Positions 19,814 to 29,577 of a stretch of DNA of 64,000 nucleotides are shown one piece after another. This stretch comes from Rhizobium ecuadorense. Lineage in GTDB: Bacteria > Pseudomonadota > Alphaproteobacteria > Rhizobiales > Rhizobiaceae. The stretch is from positions 181,733-245,732 of the forward strand of contig NZ_LFIO01001796.1 of assembly GCF_001187535.1 (NCBI RefSeq), given 5' to 3'. Under the pieces are notes generated by a model that had not been told where the DNA came from, searched no databases, and was given only the letters and a program-made list of their open reading frames with translations. Within the stretch, counting starts at the first letter, position 1; each line of letters begins with the position of its first letter. A program made the position numbers and the translations under genes.

Positions 19814-20734
19814 ATGGAATGGAGAGGCCGGCGTCAGTCCGACAATGTCGAGGATCGCCGCGGCGACCCGAGCAGCGGCGGTTTCGGCCGCGGCGGTGGC
19901 TTCAACTTTCCCTCCGGCGGCGGCGTTCGCCGCGCCGGCGGCGGCTTGAGCATCGGCACGATCATCTTCCTCGTCGTGATCTATTTCATCTTCAAGATGA
20001 TGGGCGTCGATCTGCTGCAGGTGCTCGAAGGCGGCGGCATGTCGAGCGGTCCGGGCTACGAGCAGAGCGAGTCACAAGGCACGCGCACGCCCGCCAATGA
20101 CGAGATGACCGCCTTCATGCGCACCGTGCTTGCCGAAACCGAGGATACCTGGACGGGCATCTTCCAGGCGCAGGGCCGGGATTACGAGGAGCCGCGCCTC
20201 GTGCTGTTTTCGGGCTCGACGGCATCGGCCTGCGGCTCCGCATCGGCGGCAACAGGCCCGTTCTACTGCCCCGGCGACCACAAGGTCTATCTCGACACGG
20301 ATTTCTTCCAGGAACTCTCCGACCGTTTCGGCGCGTCCGGCGATTTCGCCGAGGCCTATGTCGTCGCCCACGAGGTCGGCCACCACGTGCAGAACCTGCT
20401 CGGCATCCTGCCGAAGTTCAACGAGGCCCGCCAGCGCATGAGCGAGGAGGAGGCCAACAAGATGTCGGTGCGCGTCGAGCTGCAGGCCGATTGCTTCGCC
20501 GGCATCTGGGGCAAATTTACCCAGCAGAAGGGTCTGCTGGAGTCGGGCGACCTCGAGGAAGCGCTGAACGCCGCCCAGCAAATCGGCGACGATACGCTGC
20601 AGAAACGGTCGCAGGGCTACGTCGTGCCCGAAAGTTTCAACCACGGCACCTCGCAACAGCGCGTCAGATGGTTCAAGCGCGGCTTCGACAGTGGCCAGCT
20701 GTCGGCTTGCGATACGTTCTCGGGGCCGGTTTGA
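19814..20734 (+). CDS. Neutral zinc metallopeptidase, YpfJ family
   Basis: 306 residues from the ATG at 19814 (MEWRGRRQSDNVEDRRG). A glycine-rich, basic N-terminus is followed by one membrane helix at about 46-62 and a globular domain that would face the periplasm. The zinc site HEVGHH begins at 186, and a second conserved block RVELQADCFAGIWG supplies the third ligand. This is the putative neutral zinc metallopeptidase family (PF04228); no substrate is known. It is divergent from carB with about 280 bp between starts, a stretch in which I see no gene. Confidence 0.9.
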   Translation: MEWRGRRQSDNVEDRRGDPSSGGFGRGGGFNFPSGGGVRRAGGGLSIGTIIFLVVIYFIFKMMGVDLLQVLEGGGMSSGPGYEQSESQGTRTPANDEMTAFMRTVLAETEDTWTGIFQAQGRDYEEPRLVLFSGSTASACGSASAATGPFYCPGDHKVYLDTDFFQELSDRFGASGDFAEAYVVAHEVGHHVQNLLGILPKFNEARQRMSEEEANKMSVRVELQADCFAGIWGKFTQQKGLLESGDLEEALNAAQQIGDDTLQKRSQGYVVPESFNHGTSQQRVRWFKRGFDSGQLSACDTFSGPV

Positions 20735-20741
20735 GGGCTCC

Positions 20742-20945
20742 CTCTTCTCCCCAGCGGGGAGAAGGTGGCCCGAAGGGTCGGATGAGGGGGCCGCACGGCA
20801 CTCCCTTCATGATTGCCCTTCGCTTGCGCTCAGCGCATTCGCGGCTCTGCCGCTCACCCCCTCATCTGCCTGCCGGCACTGACCGGGGTCGAGCCGCGGG
20901 TCTCGACCCGTCCTTCGGACCCCCGCTGGGGAGAAGGGAATCGTG
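20742..20945. repeat. REP-type repeat pair (CTTCTCCCC..GGGGAGAAGG)
   Basis: CTTCTCCCCAGCGGGGAGAAGG followed by GGATGAGGGGGCC opens the block, and CCTCATCTGCCTGCCGGCA plus CCCGCTGGGGAGAAGG closes it in the opposite sense. The same GGGGAGAAGGTGCCGGCAGG and CGGATGAGGGGCC phrases recur at 36.8 and 53.2 kb. Non-coding; occupies most of the gap between the metallopeptidase and MFS genes. Confidence 0.65.
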
Positions 20946-21107
20946 GCAATCGCCGCGCCCGCCGGTTGAGACATCTTCTAAATTTCCCGTTCTGCATCAT
21001 CAAAAACTTTGAAATGTTCACGGATTGTTTCGGTTTCTTTTCTGAGCTATGTCACTTTCTCGGCGACGAGATCGTCTTTTCAGAACCAACCGCTGTAGAG
21101 ATGCCTC

Positions 21108-22352
21108 ATGCTTGACCCCAAATTCGTGCGTCGCGGCCTTTTCCTGGTCTTCATCATCCTCTTCCTCGACATTATCGGCATCGCCATCATCATGCCGGTG
21201 CTGCCGGCCTATCTGGAGCAGCTGACCGGCGGCGGCGTCAGCGATGCGGCGATCGACGGCGGCTGGCTGATGCTCGTCTATGCCGGCATGCAATTCCTGT
21301 TTGCGCCGCTGCTCGGAAACCTCTCCGACCGGTTCGGCCGCCGGCCGATCCTTCTGCTTTCGGTGCTGACCTTTGCGATCGACAATTTCATCTGCGGCAT
21401 TGCCACCAGCTTCTGGATGCTGTTTGTCGGCCGCGTGCTTGCCGGCATTAGCGGCGGCAGCTTCGCCACCTGCTCGGCCTATATCGCCGATATCAGCACG
21501 GAGGAGAACCGGGCGAAGAATTTCGGGCTGATCGGCATCGCCTTCGGCGTCGGCTTCACCATCGGCCCCGTTATCGGCGGTGTCCTCGGCGAATTTGGCC
21601 CGCGTGTGCCGTTCCTCGGCGCGGCAGCACTCTCGCTCGTCAATTTCATCGCCGCCTGCTTCCTGCTGCCGGAAACGCTGGAGGCTAGGAATCGCCGCCG
21701 CTTCGAATGGAAACGCGCCAATCCGCTCGGCGCCTTGCGGCAGATGCGCCATTATCCGGGCATCGGCTGGGTCAGCCTCGTCATGTTCCTGTTTTTTCTC
21801 GCGCATGCCGTCTATCCCTCGGTCTGGTCCTTCGTCTCGACCTATCGCTACGGCTGGAGCGAGGGGCAGATCGGCCTGTCGCTCGGCATTTACGGCATCG
21901 GTGCAGCGCTGGTGATGGGACTGGTATTGCCGCGTGTCGTGCCTCTGCTCGGCGAATGGAAGACAGCGCTTCTCGGCCTCTGTTTTTCGGCCGCAGGGCT
22001 TACCGGCTACGCCTTCGCCTGGGAGGGCTGGGTGGTCTATGTCGTGATCGTCGCGACCGTCATGGAAAACGTCGCCGATCCGCCGCTGCGCAGCATCGCC
22101 GCCGGCAAGGTGCCGCCCTCGGCGCAGGGCGAACTGCAGGGCGCGCTGACCAGCCTCAGCAGCATCACCACCATCGTCGGGCCGCTGATTTTCACGCAAT
22201 TGTTCAGCTATTTCACCCGGCCCGAGGCGCCGGTCACCTTTGCCGGCGCGCCCTATCTGACCGCTGCCCTGTTCATCCTGGTGGCCGCCGGCGTGTTCCT
22301 CGTGCGGGTTCGAGCGCGCCAGCCGGCCGATGCGCTTGAGGCGGCGGGCTGA
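21108..22352 (+). CDS. TetA-like MFS efflux transporter
   Basis: 414 residues with 12 predicted membrane helices. The MFS signature GNLSDRFGRRPILL follows helix 2, and helix 5 carries the antiporter motif C-like GIAFGVGFTIGPVIGG. Resemblance is to the TCR/Tet family of drug:H+ antiporters that includes TetA, but chromosomal members of this group in rhizobia need not export tetracycline. No TetR gene is adjacent, so no local drug-responsive control is evident. A small hairpin follows before the MATE gene. Confidence 0.88.
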   Translation: MLDPKFVRRGLFLVFIILFLDIIGIAIIMPVLPAYLEQLTGGGVSDAAIDGGWLMLVYAGMQFLFAPLLGNLSDRFGRRPILLLSVLTFAIDNFICGIATSFWMLFVGRVLAGISGGSFATCSAYIADISTEENRAKNFGLIGIAFGVGFTIGPVIGGVLGEFGPRVPFLGAAALSLVNFIAACFLLPETLEARNRRRFEWKRANPLGALRQMRHYPGIGWVSLVMFLFFLAHAVYPSVWSFVSTYRYGWSEGQIGLSLGIYGIGAALVMGLVLPRVVPLLGEWKTALLGLCFSAAGLTGYAFAWEGWVVYVVIVATVMENVADPPLRSIAAGKVPPSAQGELQGALTSLSSITTIVGPLIFTQLFSYFTRPEAPVTFAGAPYLTAALFILVAAGVFLVRVRARQPADALEAAG

Positions 22353-22372
22353 TCAATCAGAAATGGTGATGC

Positions 22373-22393
22373 GATGATGAATTTTTCATCATC
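22373..22393 (+). terminator. Hairpin after the MFS gene
   Basis: GATGATGA-ATTTT-TCATCATC, an 8-bp stem, then TGCCTGTTTT. Weak but well placed, 21 bp after the stop. Confidence 0.45.
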
Positions 22394-22497
22394 TGCCTGT
22401 TTTGGGGTAGTTCTTTGCGGGGCTTTCCTCTAAATCCCGATGATATTTCTCCGCCAATTGCGCGGCGAGGCATATTTCAATCACAGGACCAGGTGTC

Positions 22498-23901
22498 ATG
22501 GACACGCCGATCGACGCGCGCAGGCTTGCGCCGACAACCGATAATCGTTGGGGCGCACATTTCCGTGCAACGCTGGCGCTCGGCATTCCGCTGATCGGTG
22601 CGCAGCTCGCCCAGCTCGGCATCAATACCACCGACGTGATGATCGTCGGCCGGCTCGGCGCCGAGCATCTGGCGGCGATGGTGCTTTCGGCGCAGTTCCT
22701 GTTCACGATCCTGATCTTCGGTTCGGGCTTTGCCATCGCCGTCATTCCGATGGTGGCGCAGGCCTATGGCCGCGGTGACGTCGTCTCCGTGCGCCGGGCG
22801 CTGCGCATGGGTCTCTGGGTGGTGATCGCATATTGGGTCGTCATGCAGCCCGCCTTCTTCAATTCGGAGCAGATCCTTCTCTTCGCGCAGCAGAAGCCCG
22901 AGGTGGCCAGGCTCGCCCATGGCTACATCATGATCGGCCAGTTCGGCGTGCTGCCGGCGCTGCTTTTCAATGTCATGCGTGCGCTGGTCAGCGCTATCGG
23001 CAAGGCGGGCATCATCCTCAATGTCACCATCGCCACGCTGGTGCTGAACGCGATCTTCGCCTATGCGCTGGTGCTCGGCCATTTTGGCCTTCCGGCGATG
23101 GGGCTCGAGGGCGCTGCGATCGTTTCGGTCGTCGTGCAGACGGCCGGCTTTCTCTTCCTTCTCGCCTTCGTGCAGAAGCGGGAAGAGACACGCCGCTACG
23201 AGATCTTCGTGCGGTTCTGGAAGCCCGACTGGCATGCGCTGCTGGAGGTCCTCCGGCTCGGTTTTCCGATCAGCGTCACCGTGCTTGCCGAGGTCAGCCT
23301 GTTCACGGTGGCATCGCTCCTGATGGGTTATATCGGCACCATAGAGCTCGCCGCTCACGGTATCGCCCTGCAATGGGCCTCGATCGCCTTCATGATCCCG
23401 CTCGGCCTCAGCCAGGCCGCGACGGTGCGCGTCGGCGTCGCGCACGGGCAGGGGGATTATCGCGGGCTGGTGCGGGCTTCGATCGTGGTGCTCATCCTTG
23501 CCTGCGCCATTTCTGCGGTGGGCTCGGTGCTCTTTGCCACCATGCCGCAATTTCTCGGCAGCTGGTTCCTCGACGTCAACTCGCCGGAGGCGCCCGCAGT
23601 GCTTGCCTATGCCGGGCCGCTGATCGTCGTCGCCGGGCTTTTCCAGCTCGTCGACGGGCTGCAGGTGGTTGCCAACGGATTGCTGCGCGGCCTGAAAGAT
23701 GCGCGGGTGCCGATGATCATGGCGTTGATTGCCTATTGGCCGATCGGCTTCTTCCTCGCCTGGGCCTTTGCCTTCCCGCTGGGCTTCGGCGGCATCGGCA
23801 TCTGGTTCGGCTTCCTCGTCGGGCTGGCGGCGGCTGCCGTCATGCTCTGCTGGCGCTTCTATCTTCTGCTTCGCCGGGAGGAGGCGACTTCAGGCGGCTG
23901 A
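22498..23901 (+). CDS. MATE family efflux transporter (NorM-like)
   Basis: 467 residues and about 12 membrane helices. The N-terminal LGIPLIGAQLAQLGINTTDVMIVGRLG and the second-half counterpart LRLGFPISVTVLAEVSLFTVASLLMGYIGTIELAAHGIALQ are the two MATE repeats. Such proteins exchange cationic drugs or plant phenolics for Na+ or H+. The ATG at 22498 follows a weak AGGACCAGG-like site. It is probably transcribed on its own. It converges on the monooxygenase-fold gene, with only 16 bp between the stops. Confidence 0.93.
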   Translation: MDTPIDARRLAPTTDNRWGAHFRATLALGIPLIGAQLAQLGINTTDVMIVGRLGAEHLAAMVLSAQFLFTILIFGSGFAIAVIPMVAQAYGRGDVVSVRRALRMGLWVVIAYWVVMQPAFFNSEQILLFAQQKPEVARLAHGYIMIGQFGVLPALLFNVMRALVSAIGKAGIILNVTIATLVLNAIFAYALVLGHFGLPAMGLEGAAIVSVVVQTAGFLFLLAFVQKREETRRYEIFVRFWKPDWHALLEVLRLGFPISVTVLAEVSLFTVASLLMGYIGTIELAAHGIALQWASIAFMIPLGLSQAATVRVGVAHGQGDYRGLVRASIVVLILACAISAVGSVLFATMPQFLGSWFLDVNSPEAPAVLAYAGPLIVVAGLFQLVDGLQVVANGLLRGLKDARVPMIMALIAYWPIGFFLAWAFAFPLGFGGIGIWFGFLVGLAAAAVMLCWRFYLLLRREEATSGG

Positions 23902-23917
23902 TCGGCCGTCTTTACCC

Positions 23918-24238
23918 TCAGGCCGCTACAGGCTTGTAACTGGCGATATCGGCTCGAATGCCGAGACGTGCGAACATTTCTTGCGGATCGAAATTTGCGG
24001 CCTTATGGGCGGCCGCCACGGCTATCCGCGCGCGTTCGACAACCTCGGTATTTTCCCATTCGGCAATCGTTACGAAATTGAATTCGCCGGGACCGGCGAC
24101 CTGCTCCAATACCCTATGATCGATGAAACCTTCCTGCGCTTCCAGCAGCTTGTGGGTCATCATCACCTTGACGAGAAACTCCTCACGCGCCGCAGCCGGC
24201 ACGACGAATTTGTCGACACGAAAGAAAGCTCCGCTCAT
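23918..24238 (-). CDS. Antibiotic biosynthesis monooxygenase (ABM) fold protein
   Basis: 106 residues forming one dimeric alpha/beta barrel unit: FFRVDKFVVPAAAREEFLVKV strand-helix, then QEGFIDHRVLEQVAGPGEFNFVTIAEWEN. ABM-fold proteins include small oxygenases and quinol-modifying enzymes that need no cofactor, but many have no known reaction. The domain makes up the whole protein. It is divergent from the cyclase gene, 223 bp away, and no regulator is adjacent. Confidence 0.85.
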   Translation of the reverse strand: MSGAFFRVDKFVVPAAAREEFLVKVMMTHKLLEAQEGFIDHRVLEQVAGPGEFNFVTIAEWENTEVVERARIAVAAAHKAANFDPQEMFARLGIRADIASYKPVAA

Positions 24239-24461
24239 CCATTTTCCCCTGCATCAGATGTCTGCCGGGAGTTTGTAATTCCTCAAGTACGGTTGAGGTC
24301 AACATGGAAGCGAAGACGTCCGGTCACTAACTTGGAATCGCGGGGCGACCACTTCCTGAAGCCGTCGTGTTCCAGAGTGACGGCATTACCTCTTAACCAC
24401 TTATTGACTCACCCGCAGTTGAACAATAACTTGCTAATTTGGTCGTTGGGCTTGTCCTCAC

Positions 24462-26168
24462 ATGACGGATCAATCTCTTCAGCGTCGTCTCGCTGCCATC
24501 GTCGTTGCCGATGTGGTGGGATATTCACGCCTGATGGAGGCTGATGAAGTCGCAACGCTTGAAAACCTTAGGGAACTCCGTTCAGGCGTTATCGAGCCGG
24601 CCGTGATGCGCCACAACGGTCGCATCTTCAAGATCGTGGGCGACGGCTTCCTGATCGAATTCGGTAGCGCGGTGGATGCGGTCGAAGCAGCGCTGGAAAT
24701 GCAACGGGCCAACACTACTGTCGAGGCTTCCGGAGATCGACAACTACTTTTGCGTGTAGGTGTCAATCTGGGAGATGTCATTGACGATGGTCCAGATGTC
24801 CTCGGCGACGGGGTCAATGTCGCGGCGCGCTTGGAGACGCAGGCCGCGCCGGGAGGTATCTGCATTTCAGCCGGCGTTCACGGCGAGATCGTCGGCAAGA
24901 TCGGCGACCGGTTCTTCGACGCAGGCGAACGCTACCTGAAGAACCTGACCCGCCCTGTCCACGTGTGGCATTGGCCCGATGCGCTGCAGAGCATATTGCC
25001 GCTGCCCGACCGTCCCTCGATCGCTGTATTGCCGTTCACGAATATGAGTGGGGATGAAGCGGACGCGCCTTTCGTCGACGGCCTGACTGAAGACCTGATC
25101 ACCGACCTTTCCCGTACGGCCGGCCTGTTCGTCATCGCGCGCAATTCCGTGTACGGCTACAAGGGCAAGCCGGTCAACGTAAAGCTGGTCGCTCAGGAAC
25201 TCGGCGTCCGCTACGTTCTGGAGGGCAGCGCCAGACGCGCAATGGGCCGTGTCCGCATCAATGCCCAATTGATCGACGCGCTTGCCGGCGGGCACTTGTG
25301 GGCTGAAAGGTTCGACAGGACGGTGGAAGATGTTTTCGAATTGCAGGACGAAGTCAACGCCAAGATTGTCGAAGCCCTCGTCGGCCGGCTGACCATCCCG
25401 ACGCCGCGCAATCGGCCGAAGAACTTTGAGGCGTACGATCTGTGTGTGCGCGCCCGCCTCCTGACGGAAGAGTCGCCGCAAACCGAGCGTGAGGCCTATA
25501 TGCTGCTCCAGCGCGCGGTCAAGCTCGAGCCATCATATGCCGAGGCGCTCGGTCTGCTTGCCTATAACCGTTGGCTGGCCTGGACCCATTTCGGCGAGCC
25601 CGAAGATCCAAACCGTAAGATGGCGACGACATCAGCGCAGAAGGCGGTCGAGCTTGATCCCAACGATGCCGGATGCCGTTACGTCCTGGGGACTATTTTG
25701 GCCTATGAGCGGCGATGGGAGGAATCGGAGGCCGCCTTCGCCAAGGCCCTGGAACTGGACCCCAACCACGCCGACACCTGGGCCGCCATCTCTGACATCT
25801 CAGTGCTGGACGGCAGGGTTGCCGACGGACTGGCGCAGATCGAAAAAGCTCTGCGGCTCAATCCCCGTCCAGCCTGCTGGTATCTTTGTCATCTTGGACA
25901 GGCGCAATACGCCGCGCGTGACTATGAGGCGGCAAGCGCTACCCTGCGCAGGGAAGACACCTATCGTACCAACTCACGCAAATTCCTGGCTGCTACGCTT
26001 GCGCAGTTGGGCCACAGTGAGGAGGCGCGGCGAGAAGCAGAATTGTTCCTGATCGCCCACCCTCATTTCACGATCGGCCATTGGCTCAGCTCCCAGCCGC
26101 TGCGCGATGCATCTGTACGAGACCACTTTGTCGACGGCTTTCGAAAGGCAGGCCTGCCGGAGATGTGA
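24462..26168 (+). CDS. Class III adenylate/guanylate cyclase with TolB-like and TPR domains
   Basis: 568 residues. The N-terminal cyclase domain shows both metal-binding aspartates, Asp17 (VVADVVGYSRLM) and Asp61 (KIVGDGFLIEF), and the DGVNVAARLE segment. From about 185 comes a TolB-N-like domain (RPSIAVLPFTNMSGDEADAPFVDGLTEDLITDL), then TPR-like helices from about 340 to the end (KAVELDPNDAGCRYVLGTILA). Rhizobia have many paralogues of this architecture; they are thought to make cAMP in response to unknown cues. No transmembrane helix is evident, so it is cytosolic. Codon use and GC are lower than in the neighbours, suggesting an accessory gene. Confidence 0.92.
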   Translation: MTDQSLQRRLAAIVVADVVGYSRLMEADEVATLENLRELRSGVIEPAVMRHNGRIFKIVGDGFLIEFGSAVDAVEAALEMQRANTTVEASGDRQLLLRVGVNLGDVIDDGPDVLGDGVNVAARLETQAAPGGICISAGVHGEIVGKIGDRFFDAGERYLKNLTRPVHVWHWPDALQSILPLPDRPSIAVLPFTNMSGDEADAPFVDGLTEDLITDLSRTAGLFVIARNSVYGYKGKPVNVKLVAQELGVRYVLEGSARRAMGRVRINAQLIDALAGGHLWAERFDRTVEDVFELQDEVNAKIVEALVGRLTIPTPRNRPKNFEAYDLCVRARLLTEESPQTEREAYMLLQRAVKLEPSYAEALGLLAYNRWLAWTHFGEPEDPNRKMATTSAQKAVELDPNDAGCRYVLGTILAYERRWEESEAAFAKALELDPNHADTWAAISDISVLDGRVADGLAQIEKALRLNPRPACWYLCHLGQAQYAARDYEAASATLRREDTYRTNSRKFLAATLAQLGHSEEARREAELFLIAHPHFTIGHWLSSQPLRDASVRDHFVDGFRKAGLPEM

Positions 26169-26551
26169 CAGCGGGTGGGAACAATCTCGACGCGTTCGAG
26201 GACTTGATCAACGGATATGCGCTGCGCGAAACGGCGGTCTGGATCGCAGTGCCAAGCTTCTTCAGACGCTCCACAAAACGCGTCAACCAGCCCGAGTCTC
26301 GCATGACTTTTCCGCTGGACCGCCTTGCATCATGGTGGCGATGAGCCCGTAGCCCAGAATGAAGACAGGATGCTTTGCGAAACATTTAAGCAGCTTCGTC
26401 GAGACATGAAGGCGACGACGCTTACTTCCGCTATCGGCGGCGCAAAGATGCCGTTACCTTGAAACTAGACAATGTCTGCTTTCCGGCAGGTGCAAGGTCT
26501 GCTCCAACGGCTGAAATGAGGGCGCGAGGCGGACGGTGTGATGGCTCCGAG
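26169..26551. other. Gap with no recognisable gene
   Basis: 383 bp between the cyclase and methyltransferase stops. Short open frames occur on both strands but none has a ribosome site, family motif or consistent codon bias. I see no hairpin terminator. Confidence 0.5.
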
Positions 26552-27334
26552 TTACTCACCAACGGGTCTTTGACCCCAGACCGCCACTCCTCCGCCGCCA
26601 AACGACCAGAAGGTGGGATCGGAAAGCAGTCGCATTGACCTTGCAAACGTCGAGGGATCGATTGTTCCGGCGTCAAACATTCGCTCCCTCATCTGTTCGG
26701 CAGTGAGCTTAAAAAATTCAGCAACCGGGGATCCGCCCTGCAATATCGAATAATCGCCCTCGGCACCGACATTGGATAGGCCCATTCCCGCAATTGTTTT
26801 GGGGAGCGCCCTAGCCCAGAAGCAATCCCGTCCGGAGGCTTTGACGACTGTGTTCACCAAGGCGGTCATGAAGTCACTGTAGTCGGCGGAAGGTGATGCG
26901 TGGACTGGAAAAAAGTCGACTTCCTCCACCAGAAGCCATCCGCCGGGGCAAAGCGCTTCTACCATTCTTCGCAGCGCCTTCTCGGGGTCGGGGAGGTGAT
27001 GGAGCAGCCATCTGGTATGGACAATGTCGAACCCCGTCTCAGGCAACGGATCATTCAGGATATCGTGCTGCAGCGTAACGAGGTTCGGCCGTCTGAGGTT
27101 GTCGAACAGGGCCGTGTTGATATCCGTCGCAACAACTTTGCCGGAAAGGCCGACCTTCTCGCTCAGCCAAAGGGCAATCGATCCGCCTCCGGCGCCGATC
27201 TCCAGACAACTCAGTCCGTCGCGGATGCCCAGAGCTGCGAAACGCCGCCGTGTGAAGGGGTCCAGATAGTGCTCCAGCAGTTCAAGTCGGCGTTTTGCCC
27301 TGTCCCAGGAATTGTCCAATGCATATCCGGGCAT
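26552..27334 (-). CDS. Class I SAM-dependent methyltransferase
   Basis: 260 residues from the ATG at 27334, chosen because AAAGGAGG lies 7 bases upstream; two earlier in-frame ATGs lack such a site. Motif I is EIGAGGG at 45-51, followed by an acidic loop (VVATDIN) and FDIVHTRWLLHHLPDPEKALRRM, the UbiE/Methyltransf_11 pattern. The C-terminal third ends FWSFGGGGVAVWGQ, typical of small-molecule rather than rRNA methyltransferases. Substrate unknown. It converges on the cyclase gene and stands alone. Confidence 0.88.
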   Translation of the reverse strand: MPGYALDNSWDRAKRRLELLEHYLDPFTRRRFAALGIRDGLSCLEIGAGGGSIALWLSEKVGLSGKVVATDINTALFDNLRRPNLVTLQHDILNDPLPETGFDIVHTRWLLHHLPDPEKALRRMVEALCPGGWLLVEEVDFFPVHASPSADYSDFMTALVNTVVKASGRDCFWARALPKTIAGMGLSNVGAEGDYSILQGGSPVAEFFKLTAEQMRERMFDAGTIDPSTFARSMRLLSDPTFWSFGGGGVAVWGQRPVGE

Positions 27335-28101
27335 CGGTGTTCCTCCTTTGTTTCGCATGATTGCCGGCGTGCCGGCCAGCATTTTCACCGGGCTTTTTCC
27401 GAATCCTCAAAATGCCAAAGACGGCGTCATGAGCCTGATCGTTCTCAGAGTTTAACCCACTCCGGGTCCATTCTTGCCTCAGGCGGGATGCTGCATTTCG
27501 GGATAGGCTGTCGAGATGCGTGGCGATCGCGTCATAAAATGCTGTGGAGACTACAAAGCCAAAAACAGCCAACGCTCAGAACATGCTGAGCCAAACGGCA
27601 AAGGCAATCTACTTGCGCACTGGATCACGGCATTAAGCGCAGCCATGCCCGAGTTTCAGTCCAGAGGGGTGGTCCGCTACCGTTTCTCGGCTTCGCTAGA
27701 ACTGTCGGCAATATGCGATAAGTACAATCACAGGCTACCCAGTGAAATAATTCACCTAAGCTGGCACAATTTATACGGAAGTCAATATTTCGATCAGCGG
27801 AATACTGCCTAAAGCGATGTCCGTATTTAGCTGCAACACCGATTTCCGCAATTGATGCTGTGGACGGCTCCTCCGCCGGCATCGCGATGTGCCATGATTG
27901 CGGTGTTGTCAGGAACCACATGCGGTGCGAACGACCAAAACGGGCGCGCAAAGCAGCCTTGTTCTTCTATAACGAAAAAAGACCGCTATCGGCAGATAGC
28001 AGTCCTTCCTCTCATTGCTGCCTTTCAAGATTCAAGGGATTCCACATCACGCTAGCGGCTGCCGGTTTGGCGGGCACTTGCGAAATCGGCAGTTCTTGAA
28101 A
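27335..28101. other. 767-bp gap between methyltransferase and carA
   Basis: No convincing gene on either strand. The stretch is less GC-rich than its surroundings, with many stop codons in all frames. Its only clear signal is a minus-strand hairpin at 27975-28005 that would end carA transcripts. Confidence 0.5.
27975..28005 (-). terminator. Terminator of carA
   Basis: On the minus strand GGACTGCTATC-TGCC-GATAGCGGTC is followed by TTTTTTCG, a stem of about ten pairs with one mismatch and a clean T tract. It begins 97 bp after the carA stop. Confidence 0.82.
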
Positions 28102-29307
28102 TCAGCGTTCGGCGAGCGCCGGTTCGCCCTTCTTCTCGCGCACCATGTTGATGAAGCGGCGGAAGAGATAGTGGCTGTCCTGCGGGCCGGGCGAGGCTTC
28201 CGGGTGGTGCTGGACGGAGAAGACCTGCTTGCCGCGCACGCGCAGGCCGCAATTGGTGCCGTCGAAAAGCGAAATGTGAGTCTCTTCAACGCCATCGGGC
28301 AGCGACTTCGAGTCGACCGCGAAGCCATGGTTCATCGAGACGATTTCGACCTTGCCGGTCGTATGATCCTTGACCGGGTGGTTGGCGCCGTGATGGCCCT
28401 GATGCATCTTCTCGGTCTTGGCGCCGAGGGCCAGCCCCAGCATCTGATGGCCGAGGCAGATGCCGAAGACCGGGATATTGGTCTTCACAAGCGTCTTGAT
28501 CACGGGCACGGCATATTCGCCGGTTGCCGCCGGATCGCCCGGGCCGTTCGACAGGAAGATGCCGTCGGGCTGCATGGCGAGCACGTCTTCGGCGCTCGTT
28601 GCTGCCGGCACGACGGTCACCTTGCAGTCGAGACCGGCAAACAGCCGCAGGATGTTGCGCTTGACGCCGTAATCGAGGCAGACGACGTGGTATTTGGCGT
28701 CCGCTGCGGCGAGTTCGCCGTAACCTTCGTTCCAGACCCACGGCGTCTCGGTCCATTGCGAGGACTGGCCCGAGGAAGCGATCTTGGCAAGGTCGAGACC
28801 TTCGAGGCCGCTCCAGGCCTTGGCTTCGGCCTTCAGCGTCTCGATGTCGAAGACGCCGTTCGGATCGTGGGCGATCACCGCGTTCGGGGCACCGTTCTCG
28901 CGGATCCAGGCGGTCAGCGCGCGTGTGTCGATGCCGCAGAGTCCGATGACGCCGCGCGCCTTCAGCCATTGGTCGAGATGCTTGGCGGCGCGGTAGTTCG
29001 AAGGCTCGGTGATGTCGGCCTTGAAGATGACCCCGACGGCGCCGTGGCGGGCGGCAGGCGTCAGATCCTCGATGTCTTCATCGTTGGTGCCGATATTGCC
29101 GATATGCGGAAAGGTGAAGGTGACGATCTGGCCGAGATAGGAGGGGTCGGTCAGGATTTCCTCGTAGCCGGTCAGCGCCGTGTTGAAGACCACTTCGGCC
29201 TGGACCTCGCCGGTGGCGCCGATGCCCCTGCCTTCGATGACCGTGCCGTCGGCAAGAACGAGCAGGGCGGTCGGCTTTTCGATTGTCCAGGGTGCTGTCG
29301 CGGTCAT
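28102..29307 (-). CDS. carA: Carbamoyl-phosphate synthase small (glutaminase) subunit
   Basis: 401 residues from the ATG at 29307 (MTATAPWTIEKPTALLVLADG); the open frame continues upstream without family similarity. The class I glutaminase domain shows the nucleophile in VFGICLGHQMLGLALGA and the His/Glu pair near the end (VQHHPEASPGP). It supplies ammonia to CarB through a tunnel. Transcription is divergent from yqeY, and no leader peptide or repeat suggestive of arginine control was recognised upstream. Confidence 0.97.
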   Translation of the reverse strand: MTATAPWTIEKPTALLVLADGTVIEGRGIGATGEVQAEVVFNTALTGYEEILTDPSYLGQIVTFTFPHIGNIGTNDEDIEDLTPAARHGAVGVIFKADITEPSNYRAAKHLDQWLKARGVIGLCGIDTRALTAWIRENGAPNAVIAHDPNGVFDIETLKAEAKAWSGLEGLDLAKIASSGQSSQWTETPWVWNEGYGELAAADAKYHVVCLDYGVKRNILRLFAGLDCKVTVVPAATSAEDVLAMQPDGIFLSNGPGDPAATGEYAVPVIKTLVKTNIPVFGICLGHQMLGLALGAKTEKMHQGHHGANHPVKDHTTGKVEIVSMNHGFAVDSKSLPDGVEETHISLFDGTNCGLRVRGKQVFSVQHHPEASPGPQDSHYLFRRFINMVREKKGEPALAER

Positions 29308-29577
29308 CTTCATCCCGTTTCCGGCGGTCGGTGCGCGTTGCCGCGCTCGTCGCCATTTGATCTCGCAGGCGTGTGGACGCGGCAATGCCGCGCGCTTCAG
29401 GCCTGATCACGAATTTTGGTGCAGGTGGCGGTAAATAGCCACGCAATCGCTGAGCGTCAATCTTTGTAACCGGGATTGCCGCCGTTTTCCTGCGCTTTAT
29501 CGCGGCGACCGCGCAATTTATTTGATCCGCCGCATCAGCGTGGTTTATGAAGCGGCATCAAAACAGGAGTGAAGACC

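Noticed and set aside
24462..28101. Genomic island between carB and carA
   Set aside because: Lower GC and accessory genes are present, but no integrase, att repeat or transposase was seen, so only accessory character is claimed.
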